Source: Prochlorococcus marinus
GTDB lineage: Bacteria; Cyanobacteriota; Cyanobacteriia; PCC-6307; Cyanobiaceae
Assembly: GCF_001180245.1 (NCBI RefSeq)
Contig: NZ_CVSV01000131.1
Location: 434,001-498,000, forward strand
Reading direction: 5' to 3'
DNA length: 64,000 nucleotides
Of the stretch, positions 18,890 through 28,940 are shown one piece after another (within the stretch, counting starts at the first letter, position 1; every line of letters starts with the position of its first letter). A program made the position numbers and the translations under genes. The notes beneath the pieces are model-generated. The model saw nothing but the letters and a program-made list of their open reading frames with translations. It did not search any database and had not been told where the DNA came from.

Positions 18890-18953
18890 CATATTGTTTT
18901 CATTTGATTTGATAATTACATTTGATATATAAATTTTTTGGAGGTATTAAATC

Positions 18954-19316
18954 ATAGAAGAATTCCAGAAGTTAACCGTTTCTTTAAGAGGAAACCTTGA
19001 GGTTAAAACAAACATATTGGTTTTTAGTTTTAAAGGCCAACTAGATGCTTTCTCAGAAAAACAATTTAAGACTTTTGTCACTAATAATTTAAAAAATGAC
19101 CTTCCATTCGTTATTGATCTTACAAAAATAGATTTTTTAGATTCATCGGGTCTTGGAGCACTTGTTCAAACTTCAAAAGAATGCAAAAAGTCAAAACTTG
19201 GTTTTTCTGTCGTTGGCAATTCGAGAGTGGCCCAAACAATCAAACTTGTTCGTTTAGGGGATTTTCTTAACTTGAAGTCAAGCCTTGAAGATGCATTAAA
19301 TTTTTTAAAGAATTGA
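18954..19316 (+). CDS. STAS-domain anti-sigma factor antagonist, apparently with a non-ATG start
   Basis: A single STAS domain of the SpoIIAA/RsbV type, about 120 residues. The core VFSFKGQLDAFSEKQF, FLDSSGLGALVQ (with the phosphorylatable Ser) and LVRLGDFL is clear. It should bind an anti-sigma kinase and free a sigma factor. In frame with the domain, EEFQKLTVSLRGNLEV extends upstream of the first TTG (19017), and this matches the start of related picocyanobacterial proteins as I recall them. The only upstream candidates are ATC at 18951 and ATA at 18954, after a stop at 18948, with a strong GGAGGT at 18940-18945. I chose ATA; the exact start is uncertain. Confidence 0.75.
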   Translation: MEEFQKLTVSLRGNLEVKTNILVFSFKGQLDAFSEKQFKTFVTNNLKNDLPFVIDLTKIDFLDSSGLGALVQTSKECKKSKLGFSVVGNSRVAQTIKLVRLGDFLNLKSSLEDALNFLKN

Positions 19317-19711
19317 ATTATTGGATTCAAAACTTGGTTCCATATGGATCTCCCGAGGATATAGGTGTTATTCAACTTGCTTGGCTTGGAGATTCGGTAT
19401 GGGAGCTCCACCAAAGACTAAGGCATGTTCATTTTCCTCTAAAATCTAAAGATCTCCACTTATCTGTAGTAAACGAAGTAAAAGCAAAATCTCAGTCAAA
19501 ATCTTTAAGTCAAATTGAACATTTGTTAAATTCAAATGAAATGGATTTAATTAGGCGTGCTAGAAATAAAACAAAGAGATATCCAAAATCATCAGACCCC
19601 ACCATATATTCTAGAGCAACTGGTTTTGAAACTCTTATTGGCTGGCTATTTTTAAAAGATCCTCAAAGATTATCAAAACTTTTTGAATATTTAGAATTAA
19701 AAATGAATTGA
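19313..19711 (+). CDS. mrnC: Mini-ribonuclease III-like protein
   Basis: A 132-residue RNase III catalytic domain without a double-stranded-RNA-binding domain. QLAWLGDSVWELHQRLR corresponds to the RNase III signature with the catalytic Asp. YSRATGFETLIGWLFL carries the second acidic cluster residue. In Bacillus this enzyme matures 23S rRNA. The TTG start overlaps the STAS stop (TTGA), which implies translational coupling. The rRNA methyltransferase gene follows 4 bp later, so the pair forms a 23S rRNA maturation unit. Confidence 0.88.
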   Translation: MNYWIQNLVPYGSPEDIGVIQLAWLGDSVWELHQRLRHVHFPLKSKDLHLSVVNEVKAKSQSKSLSQIEHLLNSNEMDLIRRARNKTKRYPKSSDPTIYSRATGFETLIGWLFLKDPQRLSKLFEYLELKMN

Positions 19712-19715
19712 ATCT

Positions 19716-20720
19716 ATGAAAAACTCCTCAAATAAATTTCGCGGAAAAAATAATAAAGAATACAAAAAAAATTCAGATTTTGGTTATTACTCAAAAAATT
19801 CAAATCGTTCAGAAAAAAATGATAGATTTTTGAACAATTCCGTTAAAAATAAGAAAGTTGAAAATTTAAAAAAAAATGATGAAAATAATACTTTTTCTTC
19901 TTTAAAAAGAAGAAATCCAAGTTTTAAATCACAAACAGAGTTTCCTAATAAAAATTCTGATATGCATCAAGAGTTTATTAATAAGAGACATTTTGATGAT
20001 TGGATATGGGGTAAACATTCGGTTTATGAGGCTCTTATTAGCGATAGAGCAATTAATAGGATTTGGTGCACTTCGGAAATTTTTTCTTCAGATAAATTCT
20101 ATATTTTGCTTAAGAATCTTAAATCAAAAGGAGTTCTTATTGAAGAAGTTACTTGGAAAAGGCTTTCGCAATTGACATATGGTGCTTCGCATCAAGGCGT
20201 TGCATTGCAGTTGGCATGCTCTAAAACAATATCGCTAGAACAATTAATTAATTTTTCTAAACACAATTGTCCAAATCCTATAATTGTCGCATTAGATGGT
20301 ATAACTGATCCTCATAATGTTGGTGCGATTATGAGGTCAGCGGAAGCATTTGATTGCAAAGGTGTAATTATTCCGCAGAGAAGGTCCGCAGGATTGACTG
20401 GAACAGTCGCCAAAGTAGCTGCAGGAGCTTTAGAACATCTTCATGTAAGTAGAGTTGTTAATCTAAATAGAGCACTTGAGGAACTTAAGAAAAATGGTTT
20501 TCTTATAGTTGGCTTATCTGGAAATGGTCAAATATCTATCTCAAGTTTTCAAGAAAAAGCACCTTTGGTAGTTGTAGTAGGCTCTGAAGATAAAGGTATT
20601 TCTTTGCTTACTCAAAAAAAATGCGATTTTATATTAAGTATTTCTCTTAAAGGTAAGACTTCAAGTTTAAATGCCTCTGTGGCGGCTGCCATATCCCTAT
20701 TTCACTTGACAAGTAAATAA
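19716..20720 (+). CDS. rlmB: 23S rRNA 2'-O-ribose methyltransferase, TrmH/SpoU family
   Basis: A SPOUT methyltransferase of 334 residues. The N-terminal 90 or so residues are Asn/Lys/Ser-rich low complexity. Then comes a substrate-binding domain (DDWIWGKHSVYEAL) and the SpoU domain with ALDGITDPHNVGAIMRSAEAF, VVVVGSEDKGIS and SISLKGKTSSLNASVAAAI, the three knot motifs. It most likely methylates G2251 of 23S rRNA (RlmB), though other ribose positions are possible. It directly follows the mini-RNase III gene. Confidence 0.9.
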   Translation: MKNSSNKFRGKNNKEYKKNSDFGYYSKNSNRSEKNDRFLNNSVKNKKVENLKKNDENNTFSSLKRRNPSFKSQTEFPNKNSDMHQEFINKRHFDDWIWGKHSVYEALISDRAINRIWCTSEIFSSDKFYILLKNLKSKGVLIEEVTWKRLSQLTYGASHQGVALQLACSKTISLEQLINFSKHNCPNPIIVALDGITDPHNVGAIMRSAEAFDCKGVIIPQRRSAGLTGTVAKVAAGALEHLHVSRVVNLNRALEELKKNGFLIVGLSGNGQISISSFQEKAPLVVVVGSEDKGISLLTQKKCDFILSISLKGKTSSLNASVAAAISLFHLTSK

Positions 20721-20867
20721 TTTTTATTGTTTCTAATCACATTTTTTAAAGACCATTTAAATGTTGTTGTTTCAATACATTTATATGATTAATAAAAATT
20801 TATTGAATTTTCACTACAAAATTGTATAGAATTTAACAAGAATTGATGGCCTTACAGGCCAATAAAA

Positions 20868-21083
20868 TTGATTAGAAACTTTGGAAACAAACTCGGTTTA
20901 GCTTGGTGGGCTAAAATTGAGACAGACCAACCTAGTATTACCTACTGGTTCGGACCATTTATTACTAAACGTAGTTTAAAAGAAAATATGTCTTCTTTTA
21001 TTAAAGAACTCTCTGATGAAGGGTCTAAAAATATTAAACACAGTTTAGTGCGTTGCAAAAAAGAAGAACCATTAACTGTTTGA
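20868..21083 (+). CDS. DUF1816-like small protein
   Basis: A 71-residue basic protein. LAWWAKIETDQPSITYWFGPF followed by TKRSLKENMSSFIKELSDEG is the pattern of DUF1816, a cyanobacterial family that is sometimes found near phycobilisome linker genes. Function is unknown. The TTG at 20868 is the only usable start; an upstream ATG at 20845 is out of frame. gatA follows 28 bp after the stop on the same strand. Confidence 0.7.
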   Translation: MIRNFGNKLGLAWWAKIETDQPSITYWFGPFITKRSLKENMSSFIKELSDEGSKNIKHSLVRCKKEEPLTV

Positions 21084-21111
21084 TAACTTTGAGTTTAGAA
21101 ATAAATAAGAT

Positions 21112-22560
21112 ATGAATTTTAATTCTTTAAGAAAAGAAATTACCAGTAATAATATTTCTGTTAAGGAATTAGTTAATGATATCTTTGCAAAAATCGATCA
21201 AAAAGATCCTGAAATTAATTCATATATTTGTATTACAAAAGACAATGCTATTGAGCAAGCAGAGAACATTGATAAATTAATTAAAAATAAAGAAAAACTG
21301 CCTCCTCTCGCGGGGATCCCAATAGCAGTAAAGGATAATATTTGTACCAAAGGAGTTGCAACAACTTGTGCAAGTAAAATGCTCAAAAGCTTTGTTGCGC
21401 CTTATGAATCCACAGCTTCGAGTAAATTATGGTCTTCAGGGGGAATTTGTTTAGGAAAAACAAATTTAGACGAATTTGCAATGGGTAGTTCAACGGAAAC
21501 TTCAGTATTTGGAGTCACTTCAAATCCTTGGGATATTAATAGAGTCCCAGGAGGTAGTTCAGGTGGAAGTGCTGCTTCAGTTGCCGCTGGATTTTGTGCA
21601 GCAGCTATAGGTTCTGATACAGGAGGATCAATAAGGCAACCAGCTTCTTTTTGTGGGGTCGTAGGTCTTAAACCTACTTATGGCAGAGTTAGCAGATGGG
21701 GACTTGTCGCATTTGCTAGCTCTCTTGATCAAATTGGCCCAATTACTAATACCGTTTCAGATGCGGCCGAAATTCTTTATTCAATATCTGGTAAAGACCC
21801 CTTTGACTCAACATGTCTTGACAAGCCAGTACCAAATTATTTGACTGATCTAAATAAATCTATAAAGGGTTTAAAAATTGGAATCATTAAAGAATGTTTT
21901 GAACACCCAGGGCTTAATCCAGAAGTTAAAGAATCTGTTCTTTCTGGAGTTGATAGATTTCAAGCTTTAGGCGCTGAAATTATAGAAGTTGAATGTCCAA
22001 GATTTAATGATGGAATTGCGACATATTATGTCATTGCTCCATCTGAAGCCTCAGCAAATTTAGCTAGATATGATGGAGTTAAATATGGCTACAGATCGAA
22101 TGAAGGTTCAAATCTTATAGACATGACTTCAAAAAGTAGAGCTGAAGGTTTTGGAGATGAGGTAAAAAGAAGAATTTTGATAGGTACTTATGCCTTGTCA
22201 GCTGGATACAGTGATGCTTACTACAAGAAGGCACAAAAAGTTAGGACACTTATAAGAAATGATTTTGATTACGCTTTTAAGAAAGTAAATGTTTTATTAA
22301 CTCCAACTTGCCCAACTACAGCTTTTTTAAAGGGAGATTTTGTCAATGATCCACTCTCGATGTATTTGTCTGATCTATTAACTGTTCCTGCTAATTTAGC
22401 AGGTCTACCAGCAATCAGTATCCCTTGTGGCTTTGATAAAAAAGGATTACCTATAGGAATGCAATTAATAGGCAATGTATTAGAAGAAGATAGAATATTA
22501 AATGCCGCAAATATCTTTGAAATTGATGCTCAGGTAATTAAGAACAGACCTTTATTTTAA
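21112..22560 (+). CDS. gatA: Glutamyl-tRNA(Gln)/aspartyl-tRNA(Asn) amidotransferase subunit A
   Basis: GatA is the amidase that releases ammonia from glutamine to convert mischarged Glu-tRNA(Gln) to Gln-tRNA(Gln) within GatCAB. The 482-residue protein has the amidase Ser-cisSer-Lys triad: Lys in [13 protein letters not shown], and both serines in [15 protein letters not shown] with [16 protein letters not shown]. Its length is typical. gatB and gatC are not in the window. Confidence 0.97.
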   Translation: MNFNSLRKEITSNNISVKELVNDIFAKIDQKDPEINSYICITKDNAIEQAENIDKLIKNKEKLPPLAGIPIAVKDNICTKGVATTCASKMLKSFVAPYESTASSKLWSSGGICLGKTNLDEFAMGSSTETSVFGVTSNPWDINRVPGGSSGGSAASVAAGFCAAAIGSDTGGSIRQPASFCGVVGLKPTYGRVSRWGLVAFASSLDQIGPITNTVSDAAEILYSISGKDPFDSTCLDKPVPNYLTDLNKSIKGLKIGIIKECFEHPGLNPEVKESVLSGVDRFQALGAEIIEVECPRFNDGIATYYVIAPSEASANLARYDGVKYGYRSNEGSNLIDMTSKSRAEGFGDEVKRRILIGTYALSAGYSDAYYKKAQKVRTLIRNDFDYAFKKVNVLLTPTCPTTAFLKGDFVNDPLSMYLSDLLTVPANLAGLPAISIPCGFDKKGLPIGMQLIGNVLEEDRILNAANIFEIDAQVIKNRPLF

Positions 22561-22644
22561 ATTTGTATTAATAATTAATTTGTAAGCACAAAATATAGAT
22601 CTTTTAGAAATTTTCTCTATCTTATATATATAAATTATTTGAAT

Positions 22645-25600
22645 ATGGCTTTCGTTCCTCTTCATAATCATAGTGACTACAGTTTGCTTGATGGTGCCAG
22701 TCAAATTTCAAAAATTGTTGATAGAGCTTGTGATCTTGGAATGGAATCGATAGCTCTTACTGATCATGGAGTTATGTATGGTGTTCTCGATTTGGTCAAG
22801 AAGTGTAAAGAGAAAGGTATAAAACCAATTATTGGTAATGAAATGTATGTGATTAATGGTTCTATTGATGATCCTCAACCAAAAAAAGAAAAAAGATATC
22901 ATTTGGTGGTGTTAGCAAAAAATCATGCTGGATATAAGAATCTAGTGAAGTTAACAACAATTAGTCACCTAAATGGGATGAGAGGTCGAGGCATTTTTTC
23001 TAGACCATGTATTGATAAATCTCTTTTAAGCAAATATAGTGATGGTTTGATAGTTTCTACAGCTTGTCTTGGAGGTGAGATACCTCAGGCTATTTTAAAA
23101 GGTAGATTAGACATAGCAGAAGATATAGCTATTTGGTATAAAAAATTATTTGCAGATGACTTTTATCTAGAAATACAAGATCACGGCTCAATTGAGGATA
23201 GAATTGTTAACGTTGAATTAATTAAAATTGGGAAGAAGCATCAAATAAAAGTCATCGCGACCAATGACGCTCACTACTTATCAAGTATGGATGTTGAAGC
23301 ACATGACGCTTTGCTTTGTGTATTAACAGGAAAGCTCATAAGTGATGAAAAAAGATTGAGATATACCGGTACAGAATATATTAAAAGTGAAAGTGAAATG
23401 CTTGAACTTTTTAAAGATCATATTGATGATGAATCAATTATTGAGGCAGTTAACAATACAGTAGAAATTTCTCAGAAAGTTGAAGAATTTGATTTGTTTG
23501 GTAATTATAGAATGCCAAAATTCCCTCTTAACGAAGATACAGATTCATTTTCATTCCTTACACAATTATCTAACAAAGGCCTTTTAAAAAGACTTAAAAA
23601 AAATGATCTTTCAGAAGTTGATGAGAACTATAAAAAAAGACTATCTTCCGAATTAAAAATTATTAAAGATATGGGCTTCCCAGATTATTTTTTGGTTGTT
23701 TGGGACTACATCAAATTTGCTAGAGATAACTCTATCCCTGTAGGACCAGGTAGAGGCTCTGCAGCAGGCTCATTAGTAGCTTATGCTCTTCAGATTACAA
23801 ATATAGATCCTGTTGAGCATGGATTGTTGTTTGAGAGATTTTTAAATCCAGCAAGAAAGTCAATGCCAGATATTGACACCGATTTTTGTATTGATAGGAG
23901 AAATGAAGTAATAGATTATGTTACTAATCGTTATGGAGAGGATAAAGTAGCGCAAATAATTACTTTCAATAAGATGACCTCTAAGGCGGTTTTAAAAGAT
24001 GTTGCAAGGGTTTTAGATATTCCATATGGAGAAGCGGACAAATTGGCTAAGTTAATACCGGTTGTAAGAGGGAAACCTTATAAATTAAATGAAATGATTG
24101 ACAAGAATTCTCCTAGCCAAGAGTTTAGAGAAAAATATATTAATGATAATAGGGTGAAAAAATGGGTTGATTTGGCTTTGAGAATTGAAGGAACTAATAA
24201 AACATATGGAGTTCATGCTGCTGGAGTTGTTATCGCATCAGATCCTCTTGACAAGCTTGTACCTCTTCAAAGAAATAATGAAGGGCAAATAATAACCCAA
24301 TATTCTATGGACGATATCGAATCACTTGGATTATTGAAAATGGATTTCTTGGGTCTTAAGAATCTTACAATGATTGAAAAAACAGTTTCTCTAATTAATC
24401 AATCTACTGGAAGGAAGATAAACATTGATGAGTTACCACAAAATGATGGTAAAACCTTCGATCTTATCGGGAGAGGAGATCTTGAAGGTATTTTTCAACT
24501 TGAATCTTCCGGTATGAAACAGGTCGTTAGGGATTTCAAACCTAGCTCTCTAGAGGATATTTCGTCCATATTGGCTCTTTATAGACCTGGTCCTCTTGAT
24601 GCAGGCCTTATACCTAAATTCATAAATAGAAAAAATGGGAACGAAAAGGTTGATTTCCCTCATCCTTTTATTAAGTCAATCCTCACTGAAACCTATGGAA
24701 TTATGGTTTATCAAGAACAAATCATGAAAATTGCTCAAGACCTAGCCGGTTATTCTCTGGGTGATGCTGATTTACTTCGAAGAGCAATGGGGAAAAAGAA
24801 AGTTTCTGAAATGGTCAAGCATAGGAATATTTTTGTAAAAGGTTCCATGAAGAAAGGTGTTAATGAAAAATTAGCAAATGATCTTTTTGATCAAATGGTT
24901 TTATTCGCAGAATATTGTTTTAACAAAAGTCACTCAACTGCTTATGGTGCCGTAACTTATCAAACTGCATTTTTAAAAGCCCATTTTCCTGTTGCTTATA
25001 TGGCAGCTCTTTTAAGTGTAAATTCTGGCTCTAGCGACAAGATGCAAAGATATATTTCTAATTGTTATTCCATGGGAATAGAAGTTATTTCACCGAGCAT
25101 TAATTTTTCTGGGGTTGATTTCACTATTAAGAATAATCAGATTTTATTCGGGTTATCTGCAATTAAGAATTTAGGAGATTCTGCAATAAGAAATATAATT
25201 GAAAACCGAGATAGTTTTGGAACCTTTAAGTCATTAGCAGATTTGTGCGACCGTTTGCCTTCTAATGTTCTTAACAAAAGAAGTCTTGAATCTCTAATTC
25301 ATTGTGGAGCACTGGATGAGTTTTCAAATGATAATAATAGGGCTCAGTTATTATCAGATCTTGAACATGTTATTGAGTGGGCATCTTCAAGAAATCGTGA
25401 CAGATTATCAGGACAAGGAAATCTATTTGACTCTAAAGATGAATTTTCTAATGTTGCTTTTTCAGATTCACAATTAGCTAAAGTTGATGATTATTCACTT
25501 ATTGAGAAGTTAAAGTTAGAAAAGCAGCTATTAGGCTTTTACTTATCTGATCATCCTCTAAAGCATTTAACCAAGCCAGCAAAACTTATATCACCTGTAA

Positions 25601-26142
25601 GTATTTCGCAGTTAGAAGAAACAAAGGATAGAAGCAAAGTCTCTTTGGTTGGAATGATCCCCGATTTGAAGCAAATTACAACGAGAAAAGGTGATAGGAT
25701 GGCTATAGTTCAGCTTGAAGATCTTTCTGGAAGTTGCGAAGCAATAGTTTTTCCTAAAACCTATGTTAGATTATCAGAATTTCTTCTTACTGATACTAGA
25801 TTGTTGGTTTGGGGTACAATCGATAAAAAAAGTGATAAGACTCAGTTAATAATTGATGATTGTAGAGAAATCGATAACCTTAAGCTGCTAATTATTAATC
25901 TTGAAAGTTCTCAGGCATCAGATGTAAGGGTACAAAATACTTTGAGAGACTGTTTAATTAAATTTAAACCAGATAAAGGTAGATGTGGAATTAAGATTCC
26001 AGTTTTAGCTGCAGTTAGAAATAAAAATAATGTTACCTACGTTAAATTTGGCGAACAATTCTGTATTGGAGATATTCAAGGTGCATGCAAATTATTAGAA
26101 GATAAATCATTCCAAGTTAATTTGAAATCTTTAGTTTCCTAG
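22645..26142 (+). CDS. dnaE: DNA polymerase III alpha subunit DnaE
   Basis: The replicative polymerase catalytic subunit, about 1165 residues. An N-terminal PHP domain begins MAFVPLHNHSDYSLLDGAS and contains ALTDHGVMYG. The polymerase active site includes PDIDTDFCIDRR, with two catalytic Asp, and the third Asp in LLKMDFLGLKNL. VGPGRGSAAGSLVAYAL is the family signature. A C-terminal OB fold (VSLVGMIPDLKQITTRKGD) follows. I chose the ATG at 22645 because it starts directly at the conserved N-terminus; a TTG two codons earlier is also in frame. Confidence 0.97.
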   Translation: MAFVPLHNHSDYSLLDGASQISKIVDRACDLGMESIALTDHGVMYGVLDLVKKCKEKGIKPIIGNEMYVINGSIDDPQPKKEKRYHLVVLAKNHAGYKNLVKLTTISHLNGMRGRGIFSRPCIDKSLLSKYSDGLIVSTACLGGEIPQAILKGRLDIAEDIAIWYKKLFADDFYLEIQDHGSIEDRIVNVELIKIGKKHQIKVIATNDAHYLSSMDVEAHDALLCVLTGKLISDEKRLRYTGTEYIKSESEMLELFKDHIDDESIIEAVNNTVEISQKVEEFDLFGNYRMPKFPLNEDTDSFSFLTQLSNKGLLKRLKKNDLSEVDENYKKRLSSELKIIKDMGFPDYFLVVWDYIKFARDNSIPVGPGRGSAAGSLVAYALQITNIDPVEHGLLFERFLNPARKSMPDIDTDFCIDRRNEVIDYVTNRYGEDKVAQIITFNKMTSKAVLKDVARVLDIPYGEADKLAKLIPVVRGKPYKLNEMIDKNSPSQEFREKYINDNRVKKWVDLALRIEGTNKTYGVHAAGVVIASDPLDKLVPLQRNNEGQIITQYSMDDIESLGLLKMDFLGLKNLTMIEKTVSLINQSTGRKINIDELPQNDGKTFDLIGRGDLEGIFQLESSGMKQVVRDFKPSSLEDISSILALYRPGPLDAGLIPKFINRKNGNEKVDFPHPFIKSILTETYGIMVYQEQIMKIAQDLAGYSLGDADLLRRAMGKKKVSEMVKHRNIFVKGSMKKGVNEKLANDLFDQMVLFAEYCFNKSHSTAYGAVTYQTAFLKAHFPVAYMAALLSVNSGSSDKMQRYISNCYSMGIEVISPSINFSGVDFTIKNNQILFGLSAIKNLGDSAIRNIIENRDSFGTFKSLADLCDRLPSNVLNKRSLESLIHCGALDEFSNDNNRAQLLSDLEHVIEWASSRNRDRLSGQGNLFDSKDEFSNVAFSDSQLAKVDDYSLIEKLKLEKQLLGFYLSDHPLKHLTKPAKLISPVSISQLEETKDRSKVSLVGMIPDLKQITTRKGDRMAIVQLEDLSGSCEAIVFPKTYVRLSEFLLTDTRLLVWGTIDKKSDKTQLIIDDCREIDNLKLLIINLESSQASDVRVQNTLRDCLIKFKPDKGRCGIKIPVLAAVRNKNNVTYVKFGEQFCIGDIQGACKLLEDKSFQVNLKSLVS

Positions 26143-26143
26143 A

Positions 26144-26593
26144 TTAACTTTTATCCTCAAAGTTTTGCGTGGCAGGTTTGAAGGCAGCTTTTGCGCGTTG
26201 TATGTTCATTGGAATATTTTCAATACCAAAAAAGGATCCAGGCTCTTTATCCCAACTAGCTGATAATATACCAAAACTCAATCCTGCCAGACCTAGCAAG
26301 AAAAACAATGCTGAAATTGCAATTGTTGAAGAAGGTGGTATTTCAGCAATATTTCTTGTAACTATAATGTAGCTCACAACAAAAACAGACATTCCTAATA
26401 TTGTCGGTATTCCAGCTGTGAAAAATATTCTTCTTGCCATTCTATCTGCGACATATTTAGGTATGCCATTTGAGGATTTCTTTGAGGAAGTTACAGTGTT
26501 AGACGTTTTTTCTATGTTAGCGAATGCAGTTGTCTCAGAATTAATTTTTTTCTTTTTATTTTGTGTCTTTTTTTTGGATTGCTTTTTTTTCAT
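26144..26593 (-). CDS. PAM68-like photosystem II assembly protein (DUF3464)
   Basis: A 149-residue membrane protein with a very lysine-rich N-terminus (about 20 residues). A conserved IPKYVADRMARRIFFTAGIP follows, then two hydrophobic spans, and a C-terminal GLSFGILSASWDKEPGS. This is the layout of the PAM68/DUF3464 family. Plant and cyanobacterial PAM68 proteins help photosystem II assembly in thylakoids; that role is taken from the family. It ends 1 bp after the dnaE stop, convergently, and lies 9 bp downstream of rpsO. Confidence 0.85.
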   Translation of the reverse strand: MKKKQSKKKTQNKKKKINSETTAFANIEKTSNTVTSSKKSSNGIPKYVADRMARRIFFTAGIPTILGMSVFVVSYIIVTRNIAEIPPSSTIAISALFFLLGLAGLSFGILSASWDKEPGSFFGIENIPMNIQRAKAAFKPATQNFEDKS

Positions 26594-26602
26594 TAAATGA
26601 GG

Positions 26603-26872
26603 TCATCCTCTGATTCCAATTTTCTTTACTAGTTCTTGATATTTCTGAACGTTTTTTTCTTTTAAGAAAGATAATAATCTTTTTCTTTTACCAATCATTT
26701 TTAATAATCCTTGCCTTGAAGCGAAATCGTGAATGTTTCCTTGGAGGTGGTCACTTAATTTCGATATTCTTTTTGAAAGCAGAGCTACTTGAACTTCGGA
26801 TGAACCTGTATCAGTTGGATGTACTTGATGAGTCTCAATCAGCTTCTGTTTTTCAGCTGTATCTAATGACAT
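26603..26872 (-). CDS. rpsO: 30S ribosomal protein S15
   Basis: An 89-residue primary 16S rRNA-binding protein. [48 protein letters not shown] and the [11 protein letters not shown] segment are canonical S15. Length matches the family. It stands between ruvA (31 bp upstream) and the PAM68-like gene on the same strand. Confidence 0.98.
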   Translation of the reverse strand: MSLDTAEKQKLIETHQVHPTDTGSSEVQVALLSKRISKLSDHLQGNIHDFASRQGLLKMIGKRKRLLSFLKEKNVQKYQELVKKIGIRG

Positions 26873-26903
26873 AAAATTTATTTCTTTACTCTATGATACT
26901 ACG

Positions 26904-27578
26904 TCATCTAGCTAAATTACTACTATCTTTATCTAAATAATTCATAGCTAATTTCAATAAATTTTCAAATGATAAATTATTTTTCATAGCAAGGAGATCT
27001 ACTTCTTTATTAATATTTGCCAAAATAGTCTTGATTTCTTTATTTTTGTAATTTAAAGATCGAAGGGTTAACTGAAGATCTTCGATCATTTTATTAATTT
27101 CTTGATCCTTAATCTTAAATTCAACTTTGCCTTTTGTATCTTCAAATTGTATTTCACTTTTAAATTTATTTTTTAATTCTAAAATTAAACGATCACCCAT
27201 TTTTTGTCCTACACCAGGTACAGAACATATTAATTTTTTGTTTTGTGTTTTAATTGCATTGATAACTTCATTAATTGAAAATTTATTTAATATTCCCATA
27301 CCGATTTGAGATCCAACACCTCGGATACTTAAAATTTCAATAAAAAAATCCTTTTGATCCTTTGATGTAAAGCCAAATAATAAATCTGAATCTTCTTTCT
27401 TAATATGTTTTAACCAAAGAGTAATGTTTTTATTAGATATCTGATTTGTTTTTAATTTGAGAAAAAAGAATTCTAGTATTTGTATTTCGTATCCTAATCC
27501 TTGACAATTTATTAAAACAAAAAATTTTTGATTAGTTTGCCATAACTCAACCAATTCTCCATTTATCCAACTAATCAA
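26904..27578 (-). CDS. ruvA: Holliday junction helicase subunit RuvA
   Basis: RuvA binds four-way junctions and recruits the RuvB motor. The 224-residue protein has an N-terminal OB fold (MISWINGELVELW), a helix-hairpin-helix pair (LSIRGVGSQIGMGIL and CSVPGVGQKMGDRLILELK), and a C-terminal domain for RuvB contact. The start is a TTG whose first base follows directly on the TAA stop of the upstream secreted protein gene, so translation is probably coupled. Length is slightly above the usual 200 residues. Confidence 0.93.
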   Translation of the reverse strand: MISWINGELVELWQTNQKFFVLINCQGLGYEIQILEFFFLKLKTNQISNKNITLWLKHIKKEDSDLLFGFTSKDQKDFFIEILSIRGVGSQIGMGILNKFSINEVINAIKTQNKKLICSVPGVGQKMGDRLILELKNKFKSEIQFEDTKGKVEFKIKDQEINKMIEDLQLTLRSLNYKNKEIKTILANINKEVDLLAMKNNLSFENLLKLAMNYLDKDSSNLAR

Positions 27579-27932
27579 TTAACCACCATCCACCTGACAA
27601 CCAATTAACGCACCTGCAGTCCCACCAGCAGGTACGGCCCAAAATCTGTCTTTACCCCTAGATGAGGATAGTGCTATTCCAGCACCAAGAATACCTCCAA
27701 TAATAGAACCTTCACTACAGTCATTATCATCAATTTTTTCAGCTTTATTTTGACCGCCACATGGTATTACAACATCAACTTCATAACTTTTTACGTAGCC
27801 TGGATTTGATTTTGTTCCAGGAATATACTCCTCTCTATATTCAGTTCTTGTACAAGTTATTGACTTTGGAGTTGCTTTTACTTGAACAATAGGAGAAAAA
27901 CAAAACAATAAAGCTAAATAGTAAAATTTCAC
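27579..27932 (-). CDS. Secreted glycine-zipper protein of unknown function
   Basis: A 117-residue protein with a Sec signal peptide (about 20 residues, ending QVKA). The mature part contains four cysteines. The C-terminal SIIGGILGAGIALSSSRGKD and AVPAGGTAGALIGCQV form a glycine-zipper membrane-inserting segment like those of 17-kDa surface antigen relatives. It is probably an envelope protein; no enzymatic motif is visible. It directly abuts the ruvA start. Confidence 0.6.
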   Translation of the reverse strand: MKFYYLALLFCFSPIVQVKATPKSITCTRTEYREEYIPGTKSNPGYVKSYEVDVVIPCGGQNKAEKIDDNDCSEGSIIGGILGAGIALSSSRGKDRFWAVPAGGTAGALIGCQVDGG

Positions 27933-27956
27933 CTTTTTTTTAACTCTATCTTTATT

Positions 27957-28847
27957 CTATGTCCTTTTGATTATTTTGGTAGTAGATATAATAGTTCCTA
28001 ATAAAACTAGTGAGGCTCCTAATAAAAAATTTATGTTGATTATTTCACTAAAAAAAAATATGCCCCAAATTGAACCGAATAAAACTTGTAAATAGTTAAC
28101 TGTTGATGCTTCAGAAGCAGGTAAATTTTTTAATCCCACAGTTAAGAAAGTCTGACCTAATTGAGTAAATAAGCCAATCCCTATTATCCAAACTAATTCA
28201 TTCCAATTTGGAGTAACCCAGTTCATCAATACAATTGGTAGTAGAGTAATAAAAGAAACAAGTGGAAAATATTCAATAATTACATAAACATCTTCAGTAA
28301 ATGAGAGTTTTTTAACTGTTACGTAAGCTAATGCGGTGCAGATTGCTCCAAGAAATGCCACCAAAATCGAAACATTTTCAATTTCAACGTTTATAGTTGA
28401 TAACTGGCTTGGATTTAAAATTACTAATATTCCAATCCAGCCAAGAATTAAAGCAAAAATTATATTACGAGTTATTTTTTCATTAATAAATATGCCAGCA
28501 AATATAGATATAAAAATAGGATATGTGTACTGAATGACGGTAGATATGCTAAGAGGCATATTTCTTATTGCATAAAAAATACAAACTAATGCTAAAGTTC
28601 CTAAAGCACCTCTTAAGATAAGTAATGGTTTGTTTTTACCCCATGGATTTATATTTTTTAAATTGATTATGAATAATGTAATTATTAAACTTAATAATGA
28701 TCTAAATAAAACTAATTCATAAATAGGTATCCTTTTATCAATATTTTTAACGCACAAAGTCATCAAACTGAAGAAGAATGATGCAAATACTAAATTAAAC
28801 TTATTCAATGAAATGAATTTTTTTTCTAATTCTTCAAGGTTTATCAT
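27957..28847 (-). CDS. EamA-family (drug/metabolite superfamily) transporter
   Basis: A 296-residue membrane protein with about ten hydrophobic spans arranged as two repeated EamA units. Examples are ELVLFRSLLSLIITLFII and NMPLSISTVIQYTYPIFISI in the first, and NLPASEASTVNYLQVLFGSI in the second. Family members export amino acids, purines or other metabolites; the substrate cannot be inferred. It diverges from dnaG and lies upstream of the glycine-zipper gene. Confidence 0.88.
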   Translation of the reverse strand: MINLEELEKKFISLNKFNLVFASFFFSLMTLCVKNIDKRIPIYELVLFRSLLSLIITLFIINLKNINPWGKNKPLLILRGALGTLALVCIFYAIRNMPLSISTVIQYTYPIFISIFAGIFINEKITRNIIFALILGWIGILVILNPSQLSTINVEIENVSILVAFLGAICTALAYVTVKKLSFTEDVYVIIEYFPLVSFITLLPIVLMNWVTPNWNELVWIIGIGLFTQLGQTFLTVGLKNLPASEASTVNYLQVLFGSIWGIFFFSEIININFLLGASLVLLGTIISTTKIIKRT

Positions 28848-28940
28848 TTAAAAAAATAGTTTTTTTGTGAAATTAAGTAGATTCTTATTTGATTTTGACC
28901 TATAACAAATAAATTATTATTAATTTTTTTACTAATCTCA

